A DNA stretch of 64,000 bases from Pseudooceanicola atlanticus (GCF_000768315.1 NZ_AQQX01000001.1:682001-746000), one strand, 5' to 3'. Counted from the first letter of the stretch, positions 8,449 to 17,231 are shown. Notes: a model not told the origin generated them from the sequence alone. Made by a program: numbers and translations.

Positions 8449-9782
8449 TGTCCTACGAGATGATCGCGATCACCATGTTCGCCAGCATGATGGTGCTGCT
8501 GCTGACGGGGCAGAGGGTCTTTGCCGCCATCGGGTTCGTCGCCTCCATCATGGTGCTGTTCCTCTACGGGCCGGGTGGGATCGAGATCCCGTTCTCGGCA
8601 GCGTTCAAGCTGTTCAACTGGTTCCCGATGCTGACGCTGCCGCTGTTCATCTACATGGGCTACGTCCTGTCCGAATCCGGCATCGCCGAGGACCTCTACA
8701 AGATGCTGCATGTCTGGTTCGGCCGGATCGGCGGCGGGCTGGCCATCGGTACGATCTTCCTGATGGTCATCATCTCGGCGATGAACGGGCTGTCGGTTGC
8801 AGGCATGGCCATCGGGGCCACCATCGCCCTGCCTGAGATGCTGCGCCGGGGCTACGACAAGGTGCTGATCACCGGGGTCGTGCAGGGCGGGTCGTCGCTG
8901 GGCATCCTCGTGCCGCCATCGGTCGTCATGGTGCTGTACGGCATGATCGCGCGCCAGCCGGTGTCGCAGCTGTGGCTGGCGGGCGTGATCCCGGGCCTGC
9001 TGATGGCGACCATGTTCGTGATCTACGTGGTCGTCCGTGCCCGACTGAACCCGTCCCTCGCGCCGGTCGTCTCGGACGAGGAGCTGAACATGCCGCCGCG
9101 CGAAAAGCTCAAGCTGCTGCGCGCGGGCATCATCCCCTTCCTGATCTTCTTCGCCATGACCGGGCTGTTCGTCAAGGGCATCACCTCGCTCGTCGAAAGT
9201 TCGGCCGTGGGGGCGACGGCGGCGACGCTGGCGGCCATCATCAAGCGGCGCTTCACGCTGAAGATGATGCACGAAACGGCGCGCAAGACTCTGGGCGTGT
9301 CCTGCATGTTCCTGTGGCTCATCCTGGCCGCGCTGGCCTTTGGCGCGGTGTTCGACGGCATCGGCGCGGTCCGCGCGATCGAGAACCTCTTCATCAACCG
9401 GTGGGAGCTGACGCCCTGGCAGGTCATCATCATGATGCAGCTCAGCTTTATCGTGATGGGCATGTTCCTGGACGACACCGCGATGCTGGTGATCGTCGCG
9501 CCGCTCTACATCCCGCTGGTCAAACTGCTGGATCTGGGGATCGACAATCAGCTGATCTGGTTCGGCGTGCTCTACACGATGACCTGCCAGATCGCCTATA
9601 TCACCCCGCCCTTCGGCTATAACCTGTTCCTGATGCGCGCCATGGCCCCCGGCGACATCACCCTTCCCGACATCTACCGCTCGATCTGGCCCTTCGTCCT
9701 GATGATGGCCGTCACGATCGCGCTGGTAATGATCTTCCCGCAGATCGCCCTGTGGCTGCCGGAAACCATGCGGTCCTACTGA
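8448..9782 (+). CDS. TRAP transporter large permease (DctM type)
   Basis: A 444-residue, about 12-segment integral membrane protein of the DctM family. This is the sodium-gradient-driven translocation subunit. Recognisable family segments include GMAIGATIALPEMLRRGYDK, GSSLGILVPPSVVMVLYG and the C-terminal YITPPFGYNLFLMRAMAP. The start at 8448 is chosen because MSYEMIAITMF begins with the first hydrophobic segment and the start overlaps the dctQ stop. Length is normal. It is followed after 56 bp by the binding protein gene. Confidence 0.92.
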   Translation: MSYEMIAITMFASMMVLLLTGQRVFAAIGFVASIMVLFLYGPGGIEIPFSAAFKLFNWFPMLTLPLFIYMGYVLSESGIAEDLYKMLHVWFGRIGGGLAIGTIFLMVIISAMNGLSVAGMAIGATIALPEMLRRGYDKVLITGVVQGGSSLGILVPPSVVMVLYGMIARQPVSQLWLAGVIPGLLMATMFVIYVVVRARLNPSLAPVVSDEELNMPPREKLKLLRAGIIPFLIFFAMTGLFVKGITSLVESSAVGATAATLAAIIKRRFTLKMMHETARKTLGVSCMFLWLILAALAFGAVFDGIGAVRAIENLFINRWELTPWQVIIMMQLSFIVMGMFLDDTAMLVIVAPLYIPLVKLLDLGIDNQLIWFGVLYTMTCQIAYITPPFGYNLFLMRAMAPGDITLPDIYRSIWPFVLMMAVTIALVMIFPQIALWLPETMRSY

Positions 9783-9796
9783 GCCGCCAAGAAACT

Positions 9797-9826
9797 GAAC
9801 GACCAACAGACCGAACGACCAACAGA
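9797..9826 (+). repeat. Two tandem copies of a 14-bp word between dctM and dctP
   Basis: GAACGACCAACAGA occurs at 9797-9810 and again at 9813-9826, a 16-bp period. It lies in the 56-bp spacer just before the dctP ribosome binding site (GAGAGGAC). It could affect message processing or local translation, or be a simple slippage product. Confidence 0.6.
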
Positions 9827-9838
9827 GAGGACAAGACC

Positions 9839-10912
9839 ATGACTGAGAAGAAACCCCAGACACCCTCCGAAAAGATATTGGCCTCGCGCCGGAAGTTCCT
9901 GACCGGCACCGCCGCCGGTGCCGTGGGCGCCCTGGCTGCCCCGGCCGTGATCGCCCAGACCGGCGCGATCAAGTGGCGCCTGCAGACATATTCCGGCGCC
10001 CCGCTGGGCGCGCATGTGATCAAGCCGCAGATCGACGCCTTCAACGCCGCCGCTAATGGCGAGATGGAGATCGAACTGTATTACGCCGATCAGCTGGTCC
10101 CCACCGGAGAGCTGTTCCGCGCCATGCAATCGGGCGTCATCGACGCGGTGCAATCGGACGAGGCGACCATGGCCTCCCCGGTCGATATCGCGGTCTTCGG
10201 CGGTTATTTCCCCTTCGCCACGCGCTATTCGCTCGATGTGCCGTCGCTGTTTTCCTATTACGGCCTCAAGGAGATCTGGGAAGACGCCTATTCCGAGGTC
10301 GACAATGTCACCTGGCTCTCCGCTGGCGCCTGGGACCCGCTGCACATCTTCACCAAGGAACCGATCAACTCGCTTGGCGACATGCGCGGCAAGCGCGTCT
10401 TCGGCGTGCCGACCGCCGGCCGCTTCCTGTCGCAATACGGTTTGATCCCCGTGACCGTGCCGTGGGACGATGTCGAGGTCGCGCTGCAGACCGGTGAACT
10501 GGACGGCGTCGCCTGGTGCGGCTTCACCGAAGCCTACGAGGTCGGCTGGGCCGATATCTGCAACTACGCGCTGACCAACTCGGTCACCGGGGCGTGGTTC
10601 GGCTCCTACTTCGCCAATACCGAAAGCTGGGAAAAGGTGCCGCCGCATCTTCAGGAACTGTTCCGCATGTCCATCGACCAGTCGCATTACTACCGCGCCC
10701 AGTGGTACTGGGGCGGCGAGGCCAAGCTGCGCGTCGAAGGCGAGAAGATGGAGCTGACCTCGATCCCCGCCGACGAATGGGCGACTGTGGTCAAGGACGC
10801 CGAATCCTTCTGGGACAGCGTTGCCGAAAGCGGCGAACGCCCCAAGAAGGTCGTCGACGCCTTCAAGACCTACGCCGCCACGATGGAGAAGGCGGGCTAT
10901 CCCTACCGCTGA
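9839..10912 (+). CDS. TRAP transporter periplasmic substrate-binding protein (DctP/TakP-like)
   Basis: A 357-residue periplasmic binding protein with a twin-arginine signal (ASRRKFLTGTAAGAVGALAAPAVIAQ split by a hydrophobic core), so Tat export is likely. The mature part starts IKWRLQTYSG and holds the DctP signatures ADQLVPTGELFRAMQSG and INSLGDMRGKRVFG, where the conserved Arg normally clamps a carboxylate. The pocket-side stretch WCGFTEAYEVGWADI is rich in aromatic and acidic residues, which could suit an amine-bearing ligand. Its position upstream of eutB suggests uptake of ethanolamine or a related compound. The ATG at 9839 follows AGAGAGGAC. Confidence 0.88.
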   Translation: MTEKKPQTPSEKILASRRKFLTGTAAGAVGALAAPAVIAQTGAIKWRLQTYSGAPLGAHVIKPQIDAFNAAANGEMEIELYYADQLVPTGELFRAMQSGVIDAVQSDEATMASPVDIAVFGGYFPFATRYSLDVPSLFSYYGLKEIWEDAYSEVDNVTWLSAGAWDPLHIFTKEPINSLGDMRGKRVFGVPTAGRFLSQYGLIPVTVPWDDVEVALQTGELDGVAWCGFTEAYEVGWADICNYALTNSVTGAWFGSYFANTESWEKVPPHLQELFRMSIDQSHYYRAQWYWGGEAKLRVEGEKMELTSIPADEWATVVKDAESFWDSVAESGERPKKVVDAFKTYAATMEKAGYPYR

Positions 10913-10972
10913 TCGCAGGTTTAAGATCGGGGTGCGCCACAAAGGCGCGCCCCGGCCAAGACGGAGCTTTCG

Positions 10973-12349
10973 ATGGCCTATCGCACCCTTCTGGGCGGAG
11001 AGACCTTCCGCTTCGACACCCTGGCCCAGGTCATGGCCTGCGCCACACCCGCCCGGTCCGGCGATGAACTGGCCGGGATCGCCGCCGAAAGCGACGTGCA
11101 GCGCGTGGCGGCGCAGATGGTGCTGGCCGATCTGCCCCTGTCGACCTTCCTGACCGAGGCGCTGATCCCCTACGAGACGGACGAGGTCACGCGCCTGATC
11201 CTCGACACCCATGATGCCGCGGCCTTTGCCCCGGTGCGGTCGATGACCCTGGGCGATTTCCGCGACTGGCTGCTGTCGGATGCTGCCAGCCCCGCGACCC
11301 TGGCCGCGCTGGCCCCAGGTCTGACCCCGGAAATGGTCGCCGCCGCAGCCAAGCTGATGCGCAACCGGGACCTGATCGCCGTGGCCCGCAAGTGCCACGT
11401 CACCACCGCCTTCCGGACCACGCTGGGGCTCGAGGGGCGGTTGGGCTCCCGCCTGCAACCCAATCACCCGGCCGACGACCTTCAGGGCATCGCCGCTTCG
11501 ACCCTTGACGGGCTCAGCTACGGGATCGGCGATGCGGTGATCGGCATCAACCCGGCCACCGACAATATCCCGACCGCGACCGAACTGCTCCTGATGCTGG
11601 ACGAGTTGATCGCGAAATACGACATCCCTACCCAGACCTGCGTGCTGACCCATGTCACCAACACGATCGAGATGATCGGCGCCGGTGCCCCGGTCGACCT
11701 GGTCTTCCAATCCGTCGCCGGCACCGAGAAAGCGAACGAGGGCTTCGGCGTGACCCTTGCCATGCTGGACGATGCCCGCCAGGCCGCCCTGTCACTGAAT
11801 CGGGGCACGGTCGGCACCAACGTGATGTATTTCGAAACCGGGCAGGGATCGGCCCTGTCGGCCGATGCGCATCACGGCATCGACCAGCAGACGCTCGAGG
11901 CGCGCGCCCAAGCGGTGACCCGCGCCTTCGATCCGCTGATCGTCAATACCGTGGTCGGCTTCATCGGCCCCGAATACCTCTTTGACGGGCGCGAGATCAT
12001 CCGCGCAGGGCTGGAGGACCACTTCTGCGGCAAGCTGATGGGCGTGCCCATGGGCTGCGACGTCTGCTACACCAACCATGCGGAGGCCGATCAGAACGAC
12101 ATGGACGTTCTGATGACCCTGCTGGCCGATGCGCGGGTGCATTTCCTGATCGGGGTGCCCGGCGCCGACGATATCATGCTGAATTACCAGAGCCTGTCGT
12201 TCCACGACATCGCCTACCTGCGCAACACCTTCGGCCTGCGCGCCGCGCCGGAATTCGAAACCTGGCTGGCCCGGACCGGCATCGTGTCGGGCACAGGCCA
12301 GCTGACCGATGACCGCGCGGCCACCCTCCGCCTGCTGGAGGCGGGATGA
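10973..12349 (+). CDS. eutB: Ethanolamine ammonia-lyase large subunit
   Basis: A 458-residue catalytic subunit of the adenosylcobalamin-dependent ethanolamine ammonia-lyase. The enzyme converts ethanolamine to acetaldehyde and ammonia. Family blocks are clear: RSMTLGDFRDWLLSD, MRNRDLIAVARKC, GLSYGIGDAVIGINPATDN, VFQSVAGTEKANEGFGV, YFETGQGSALSADAHHG and DVCYTNHAEADQNDMD. Length is like E. coli EutB (about 453). There are no microcompartment shell, reactivase (eutA) or aldehyde dehydrogenase genes nearby, so this is the stripped-down cytosolic version. It overlaps eutC by ATGA and lies 60 bp after dctP. Confidence 0.96.
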   Translation: MAYRTLLGGETFRFDTLAQVMACATPARSGDELAGIAAESDVQRVAAQMVLADLPLSTFLTEALIPYETDEVTRLILDTHDAAAFAPVRSMTLGDFRDWLLSDAASPATLAALAPGLTPEMVAAAAKLMRNRDLIAVARKCHVTTAFRTTLGLEGRLGSRLQPNHPADDLQGIAASTLDGLSYGIGDAVIGINPATDNIPTATELLLMLDELIAKYDIPTQTCVLTHVTNTIEMIGAGAPVDLVFQSVAGTEKANEGFGVTLAMLDDARQAALSLNRGTVGTNVMYFETGQGSALSADAHHGIDQQTLEARAQAVTRAFDPLIVNTVVGFIGPEYLFDGREIIRAGLEDHFCGKLMGVPMGCDVCYTNHAEADQNDMDVLMTLLADARVHFLIGVPGADDIMLNYQSLSFHDIAYLRNTFGLRAAPEFETWLARTGIVSGTGQLTDDRAATLRLLEAG

Positions 12350-13095
12350 GCGGCGCCGATCCCTGGGCCCGCCTGCGTGCCGCCACCCCCGCCCGGATCG
12401 GGCTGGGCCGCAGCGGGGCGGGCCTGCCCACCCGCGCCAACCTGGAATTCCAGTTCGCCCATGCCCGCGCCCGCGACGCGGTGCATGCGCCGCTCGACCT
12501 CGCCATGCTGAAAGATCAGCTGGAGGGCCTCGATCCGGTCACCGTCACCTCCGCCGCTCCGGACCGCGCCACCTATCTGCGCCGTCCCGATCTTGGCCGC
12601 CGCCTGTCGGACGAGGCCGACCTCTCCGGCGTCACCGGCGAGGTCCTCTTCGTCCTGGGCGACGGGCTGTCCTCGGCTGCTCTGGAAGCACATGGCGCGG
12701 CGGTCCTGCGCGCCTGTCTCGACCGGCTGGGCGACACGGATGTCGCGCGGCCCGTCATCGCCACCCAGTCCCGTGTCGCGCTCGGCGATGCCATCGCGCA
12801 GGCCACCGGGGCACGCATCGCGGTCATGCTGATCGGCGAACGGCCCGGCCTGACCGTGGCCGACAGCCTGGGCGCCTATATCACCTACATGGCCCGGCCC
12901 GGCACGCCTGACAGCCGCCGCAACTGCATCTCCAACATCCATACGCGCGGCGGGCTGTCCGCCGACCTCGCCGCCCACAAGATCTGCTGGCTGCTGCGCC
13001 AGGCGCTCCGCCTGGAACTGACCGGCACCGGGCTCAAGGAAAACGCGGGCGCACTTGAGGCACCAGGGACCACCGTCGGCCTGCCCGACAGCTAA
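12346..13095 (+). CDS. eutC: Ethanolamine ammonia-lyase small subunit
   Basis: A 249-residue small subunit that pairs with EutB and helps bind the B12 cofactor. It has the family segments IGLGRSGAGLPTRANLEFQ, FAHARARDAVHAPLD, DGLSSAALEAHG, MLIGERPGLTVADSLGAY and PDSRRNCISNIH. It is somewhat shorter than the enterobacterial protein because it lacks the N-terminal extension, as is common in alphaproteobacteria. The ATG at 12346 lies within the eutB end (ATGA overlap). It ends the TRAP-eut operon, convergent with the acylphosphatase gene. Confidence 0.95.
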   Translation: MSGADPWARLRAATPARIGLGRSGAGLPTRANLEFQFAHARARDAVHAPLDLAMLKDQLEGLDPVTVTSAAPDRATYLRRPDLGRRLSDEADLSGVTGEVLFVLGDGLSSAALEAHGAAVLRACLDRLGDTDVARPVIATQSRVALGDAIAQATGARIAVMLIGERPGLTVADSLGAYITYMARPGTPDSRRNCISNIHTRGGLSADLAAHKICWLLRQALRLELTGTGLKENAGALEAPGTTVGLPDS

Positions 13096-13118
13096 ACGCT
13101 GATAGCCAAAAAAACCGC

Positions 13119-13394
13119 TCAGCGCCTGATCTCGAACCCTTCCACGGCCTCCGCCTCGGCGCGATCGACCTGAACATCGCGCACGTCCGCCGCGCCCGGC
13201 CCGGAATGACAATTGGTGATCATCGCCTGAACCACGTCTTCGGGCCCCTGCACCAGCGCGGTCACCGACCCGTCCGCTTCGTTGCGCACCCAGCCCGTCA
13301 GGCCCTTGGCCTGCGCCTCCGCCTGGGTCCAGGCACGATAGGCCACGCCCTGCACGCGACCCGTGATCCTCAGATGTCGACTGATATCCCGCAT
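13119..13394 (-). CDS. acyP: Acylphosphatase
   Basis: A 91-residue ferredoxin-like-fold enzyme that hydrolyses acyl phosphates. The active-site loop GRVQGVAYRAW contains the catalytic Arg, and GWVRNEADGSVTALVQG holds the catalytic Asn. A longer in-frame start at 13415 exists, but the ATG at 13394 has a strong GGGGAGG site directly upstream and gives the usual length. It stands alone in the short gap between eutC and ecm, convergent with the former. Confidence 0.92.
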   Translation of the reverse strand: MRDISRHLRITGRVQGVAYRAWTQAEAQAKGLTGWVRNEADGSVTALVQGPEDVVQAMITNCHSGPGAADVRDVQVDRAEAEAVEGFEIRR

Positions 13395-13477
13395 AATCCT
13401 CCCCTTTCCCGTCACCAGCTAGGCCGGGACAGGCGATTGCACACCCCGCGCGCCTTCACAGACGGGGACCGCCCCAG

Positions 13478-13506
13478 CTTCATCTTGCCGGAAATACTCC
13501 GGGGGG
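13478..13506 (+). repeat. Dispersed intergenic repeat, copy 3
   Basis: CTTCATCTTGCCGGAAATACTCC followed by a G-run. This is the same element as at 3686 and 31102. It is followed by two small dyads, GAGCCACAGGCTC and a GGGGGGCAGCGCCCCCC hairpin, in the gap downstream of ecm. Confidence 0.65.
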
Positions 13507-13576
13507 TGAATTGAGCCACAGGCTCAAGAGGGGGGCAGCGCCCCCCTGACCCCGTCGCCGCGCAAGGGCCGCAGGC

Positions 13577-15544
13577 CTATTCCGCGGCGACATCCTTGGG
13601 GGCGGCCAGCTCGACCACGTCCATCATGATCGCGTTCAGCTGGAAATCCTTGGGGGTATAGACCTTGGCCACGCCCATTTCCTTCAGCCGCCTGGCATCC
13701 TCCTCGGGAATGATGCCGCCGACGATGACGGGGATATGGCCCAGGCCGGCCTCGCGCATCCTGGTCAGCGTGTCCTCGACAAGCGGCAGATGTGAGCCCG
13801 ACAGGATCGACAGGCCAACCACGTGCGCCTCCTGCTCCTTGGCGCGGGTCACGATCTCTTCGGGCGTCAGGCGGATGCCGTCGTAGTTGATGTCCATGCC
13901 GCAATCGCGGGCGCGGAAGGCGATCTGCTCGGCGCCGTTGGAATGGCCGTCCAGCCCCGGCTTGCCGATGACGAATTTCAGACGCCGGCCCAGCTTGTCC
14001 GACACTGCATCCACCGCGTCGCGGATATCGTCCAGCCCCTCGGTCTTGTTCGAGACAGAGGCCGACACCCCGGTTGGCCCGCGATATTCACCATGGACCG
14101 ACCGCATCTGCGCCGCCCATTCCCCGGTGGTCACCCCGGCCTTGGCGGCCGCGATGGAGGCGGGCATGACGTTCTCGTTCTTCGCCGCTGCCTCACGCAG
14201 GGCGGCCAGCGCGGCTTTCACGGCGGTTTCGTCCCGCTCGGCGCGCCAGGCGTTCAACCGGTCGACCTGGTCGGCCTCCACCGCCGGGTTGACGGTCATG
14301 ATGCCGCCATCCTCGCCCATCAGCGGCGAGGGCTCGGCCTCGGTCCACTTGTTCACACCGACGACCACGGTCTCGTCGGTTTCGATCTTGTTCAGGCGGT
14401 CCGCGTTGGAATCGACCAGTCGCGATTTCATGTATTCGATCGACGACACCGCGCCGCCCATCGAATCGAGGTTCGCCAGTTCCGCCCGGGCACCTTCCTT
14501 CAGCGCCTCGACCTTGGCATCCACCGCCGGGTTGCCGTCGAACAGGTCGCCATATTCCAGCAGGTCGGTCTCGTAGGCCATGATCTGCTGCATCCGCAGG
14601 GACCATTGCTGATCCCAGGGGCGGGGCAGGCCAAGCGCCTCGTTCCAGGCGGGCAGCTGCACGGCACGGGCGCGGGCCTTTTTCGACAGGGTCACCGCCA
14701 GCATCTCGATCAGGATGCGGTAGACGTTGTTTTCAGGCTGCTGCTCGGTCAGCCCAAGCGAGTTCACCTGAACCCCATAGCGGAAGCGGCGGAACTTGGG
14801 GTCCTCGACGCCGTACCGTTCGGCGCAGATCTCGTCCCAAAGGTCGACAAACGCGCGCATCTTGCACATCTCGGTGACGAACCGGATGCCCGCATTCACG
14901 AAGAAGGAAATCCGCCCGACGACCATCGGGAAATCCTCTGCGGGGACGCGCGGCTTCAGCTCGTCCAGGACGGCGATCCCGGTGGCCAGCGCATAGGCCA
15001 GCTCCTGCTCCGGCGTCGCACCGGCCTCCTGCAGGTGGTAGGAACATACGTTCATCGGGTTCCACTTGGGCACTTCGCGATAGCAATACTCGGCCACGTC
15101 CGCGATCATCTTCAGGCTGGGCGCGGGCGGGCAGATATAGGTGCCGCGGCTCAGGTATTCCTTGATCAGGTCGTTCTGCACGGTGCCCTGCAATACCTTG
15201 GGGTCGGCGCCCTGTTCCTCGGCCACCGCGATATAGAGCGCCAGCAGCCAGGGCGCCGTCGCGTTGATCGTCATCGAGGTGTTCATCTCTGCCAGCGGGA
15301 TCTGGTCGAACAGCGTGCGCATGTCGCCCAGGTGGCAGATCGGCACGCCGACCTTTCCGACCTCGCCCTTGGCCAGTACGTGATCGCTGTCATAGCCCGT
15401 CTGGGTGGGCAGGTCGAAGGCCACGGACAGGCCGGTCTGCCCCTTTTTCAGGTTCCCCCGGTAAAGCTCGTTCGAGGCCTTGGCCGTGGAATGTCCGGAA
15501 TAGGTGCGGAACAGCCAGGGGCGGTCTTTCTGCTGTGCGGTCAT
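13577..15544 (-). CDS. ecm: (2R)-ethylmalonyl-CoA mutase
   Basis: A 655-residue adenosylcobalamin-dependent mutase that turns (2R)-ethylmalonyl-CoA into (2S)-methylsuccinyl-CoA in the ethylmalonyl-CoA pathway for C2 assimilation. The N-terminal (alpha/beta)8 substrate domain carries FRTYSGHSTAKASNELYR and LSVAFDLPTQTGYDSDH. The C-terminal B12 domain has the base-off motif GLDGHSNGAEQ, with the cobalt-coordinating His. The family-specific N-terminus and the neighbouring ccr separate it from methylmalonyl-CoA mutase. The ATG at 15544 begins MTAQQKDRPWLFRTYSG; an upstream in-frame ATG adds 29 unrelated residues. It is divergent from ccr across a 314-bp regulatory region. Confidence 0.95.
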   Translation of the reverse strand: MTAQQKDRPWLFRTYSGHSTAKASNELYRGNLKKGQTGLSVAFDLPTQTGYDSDHVLAKGEVGKVGVPICHLGDMRTLFDQIPLAEMNTSMTINATAPWLLALYIAVAEEQGADPKVLQGTVQNDLIKEYLSRGTYICPPAPSLKMIADVAEYCYREVPKWNPMNVCSYHLQEAGATPEQELAYALATGIAVLDELKPRVPAEDFPMVVGRISFFVNAGIRFVTEMCKMRAFVDLWDEICAERYGVEDPKFRRFRYGVQVNSLGLTEQQPENNVYRILIEMLAVTLSKKARARAVQLPAWNEALGLPRPWDQQWSLRMQQIMAYETDLLEYGDLFDGNPAVDAKVEALKEGARAELANLDSMGGAVSSIEYMKSRLVDSNADRLNKIETDETVVVGVNKWTEAEPSPLMGEDGGIMTVNPAVEADQVDRLNAWRAERDETAVKAALAALREAAAKNENVMPASIAAAKAGVTTGEWAAQMRSVHGEYRGPTGVSASVSNKTEGLDDIRDAVDAVSDKLGRRLKFVIGKPGLDGHSNGAEQIAFRARDCGMDINYDGIRLTPEEIVTRAKEQEAHVVGLSILSGSHLPLVEDTLTRMREAGLGHIPVIVGGIIPEEDARRLKEMGVAKVYTPKDFQLNAIMMDVVELAAPKDVAAE

Positions 15545-15593
15545 GTCGGGCCTCTCTCGAGTCGGGCGGGCAATAAAATTACGTCTGGCCGTA

Positions 15594-15621
15594 GGTATAT
15601 GAAAGAATGTGGCCATGTCAA
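15594..15621 (-). promoter_or_regulatory. Predicted sigma-70 promoter of ecm
   Basis: Read on the minus strand: a perfect TTGACA (15621-15616), a 16-base spacer and TATACC (15599-15594). It lies 50-77 bases ahead of the ecm start. Confidence 0.5.
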
Positions 15622-15623
15622 TT

Positions 15624-15638
15624 CGCCGCAATGCGGCG
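15624..15638. promoter_or_regulatory. Perfect palindrome abutting the ecm -35 box
   Basis: CGCCGC-AAT-GCGGCG is a 15-bp inverted repeat centred about 44 bases upstream of the predicted ecm transcription start. It is a likely binding site for a pathway regulator, and part of it recurs next to ccr. Confidence 0.45.
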
Positions 15639-15858
15639 TAACCTCAGACTAGACCCAACCGGCCCCTTCCGGCCGGAAAATCGTGGAAAACGAGCCAAAT
15701 ACGCGATTTTGGCCCGATTTTGCCTGACGCGCCGCAACGTCTCGGACATAAAATTACAATATCGACGTTCTGGGCATTGCATTGTTGCGCGGCCATCGAT
15801 ATTCGGTGGGGCAATCCCGCGATTCTGCATTGCGGCACAAATGACTCAGGAGGCTCAC

Positions 15859-17148
15859 ATGGCTCTGGACACCGATTCCGCCATCGCGGCGTATGACGCG
15901 CCGAAAAAAGACCTGTATGAAGTGGGGGAAATGCCGCCGCTGGGCCACGTGCCCAAGCAGATGTACGCATGGGCGATCCGCCGCGAACGTCACGGTGAAC
16001 CCGAAACCTCTTTCCAGAAAGAGGTCGTCGACACCTGGGAGATCGACAGCCACGAGGTTCTCGTTCTCGTCATGGCGGCGGGCGTGAACTATAACGGCGT
16101 GTGGGCCGGCCTCGGCCAGCCGATCAGCCCCTTCGACGTCCACAAGCAGGATTACCACATCGCCGGCTCCGATGCCTCGGGCATCATCTGGGCCGTGGGC
16201 GACAAGGTGAAGAACTGGAAAGTGGGCGATGAGGTCGTGATCCACTGCAACCAGGACGACGGCGACGACGAGGAATGCAACGGCGGCGACCCGATGTTCT
16301 CTCCGACCCAGCGTATCTGGGGCTACGAGACCGGCGACGGCTCCTTCGCGCAATTCTGCCGGGTGCAGGCGCAGCAGCTGATGCCGCGCCCCAAGCACCT
16401 GACCTGGGAAGAGGCGGCCTGCTACACGCTGACCCTCGCCACCGCCTACCGGATGCTCTTCGGTCATCACCCGCATGAGCTCAAGCCCGGCCAGAACGTG
16501 CTGGTCTGGGGCGCCTCGGGCGGCCTCGGTTCCTATGCGATCCAGCTGGCCAACACCGCCGGTGCCAACGCGATCGGCGTGATTTCGGATGAAAGCAAGC
16601 GCCAGTTCGTGATGGATCAGGGCGCCAAGGGCGTCATCAACCGCAAGGATTTCAACTGCTGGGGCCAGCTGCCCACGGTGAACTCCCCCGAATACAACGA
16701 ATGGCTGAAAGAGGCCCGCAAGTTCGGCAAGGCGATCTGGGACATCACCGGCAAGGGCGTGAGCGTCGACATGGTCTTCGAACACCCCGGCGAGGCGACC
16801 TTCCCGGTCTCCACCCTCGTGGTGAAGAAGGGCGGTATCGTGGTGATCTGCGCCGGCACCTCCGGCTTCAACACCACCTTCGACGTCCGCTACATGTGGA
16901 TGCACCAGAAGCGCCTGCAGGGCTCGCACTTCGCGAACCTGAAACAGGCGGCTTCGGCCAACCGGCTGATGCTGGAGCGGCGCCTCGACCCCTGCATGTC
17001 CGAGGTCTTCCCGTGGGAGGAGATCCCGCAGGCCCACACCAAGATGCTCCGCAACGAGCACAAGCCGGGCAACATGGCGGTTCTGGTCCAGTCTCCCCGC
17101 ACCGGCCTGCGCACGGTCGAGGACGTGCTGGAAGCCGGCAAGGCCTGA
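15859..17148 (+). CDS. ccr: Crotonyl-CoA carboxylase/reductase
   Basis: A 429-residue medium-chain dehydrogenase/reductase that reductively carboxylates crotonyl-CoA with NADPH and CO2 to (2S)-ethylmalonyl-CoA. It is the key enzyme of the ethylmalonyl-CoA pathway. Visible are the MDR nucleotide-binding loop VLVWGASGGLGSYAIQLA, the long Ccr-specific insertion HCNQDDGDDEECNGGDPMF, and YEVGEMPPLGHVP near the N-terminus. The ATG at 15859 has a perfect AGGAGG six bases upstream. A good rho-independent terminator follows the stop. Confidence 0.97.
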   Translation: MALDTDSAIAAYDAPKKDLYEVGEMPPLGHVPKQMYAWAIRRERHGEPETSFQKEVVDTWEIDSHEVLVLVMAAGVNYNGVWAGLGQPISPFDVHKQDYHIAGSDASGIIWAVGDKVKNWKVGDEVVIHCNQDDGDDEECNGGDPMFSPTQRIWGYETGDGSFAQFCRVQAQQLMPRPKHLTWEEAACYTLTLATAYRMLFGHHPHELKPGQNVLVWGASGGLGSYAIQLANTAGANAIGVISDESKRQFVMDQGAKGVINRKDFNCWGQLPTVNSPEYNEWLKEARKFGKAIWDITGKGVSVDMVFEHPGEATFPVSTLVVKKGGIVVICAGTSGFNTTFDVRYMWMHQKRLQGSHFANLKQAASANRLMLERRLDPCMSEVFPWEEIPQAHTKMLRNEHKPGNMAVLVQSPRTGLRTVEDVLEAGKA

Positions 17149-17171
17149 TCCTGTAAGAATAATTAGACAAT

Positions 17172-17200
17172 GGGCGTGGCCATCGGGCCGCGCCCTTTTT
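17172..17200 (+). terminator. Rho-independent terminator of ccr
   Basis: GGGCGTGGCC pairs with GGCCGCGCCC (one G-T pair) over an ATCG tetraloop and runs into five Ts, starting 24 bases after the ccr stop. Confidence 0.85.
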
Positions 17201-17231
17201 CGTGACCCACTCCCGGTCCGCTCGCGCCACG

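Larger units (their letters stand above)
15545..15858. promoter_or_regulatory. Shared ecm-ccr regulatory region
   Basis: A 314-bp divergent gap dense in repeated words. The 10-mer GCATTGCGGC is found on the minus strand inside the palindrome at 15624-15638 and again on the plus strand at 15827-15836, with a shorter GCATTGC at 15774-15780. TAAAATTAC occurs at about 15575 and 15749. CCGGCC-N6-GGCCGG lies near 15660. The ccr Shine-Dalgarno AGGAGG is at 15848-15853. Confidence 0.5.

Noticed and set aside
10973-13095. Possible ethanolamine microcompartment locus
   Set aside because: Only eutB and eutC are present. No shell proteins, eutA, eutE or eutG-like genes flank them.
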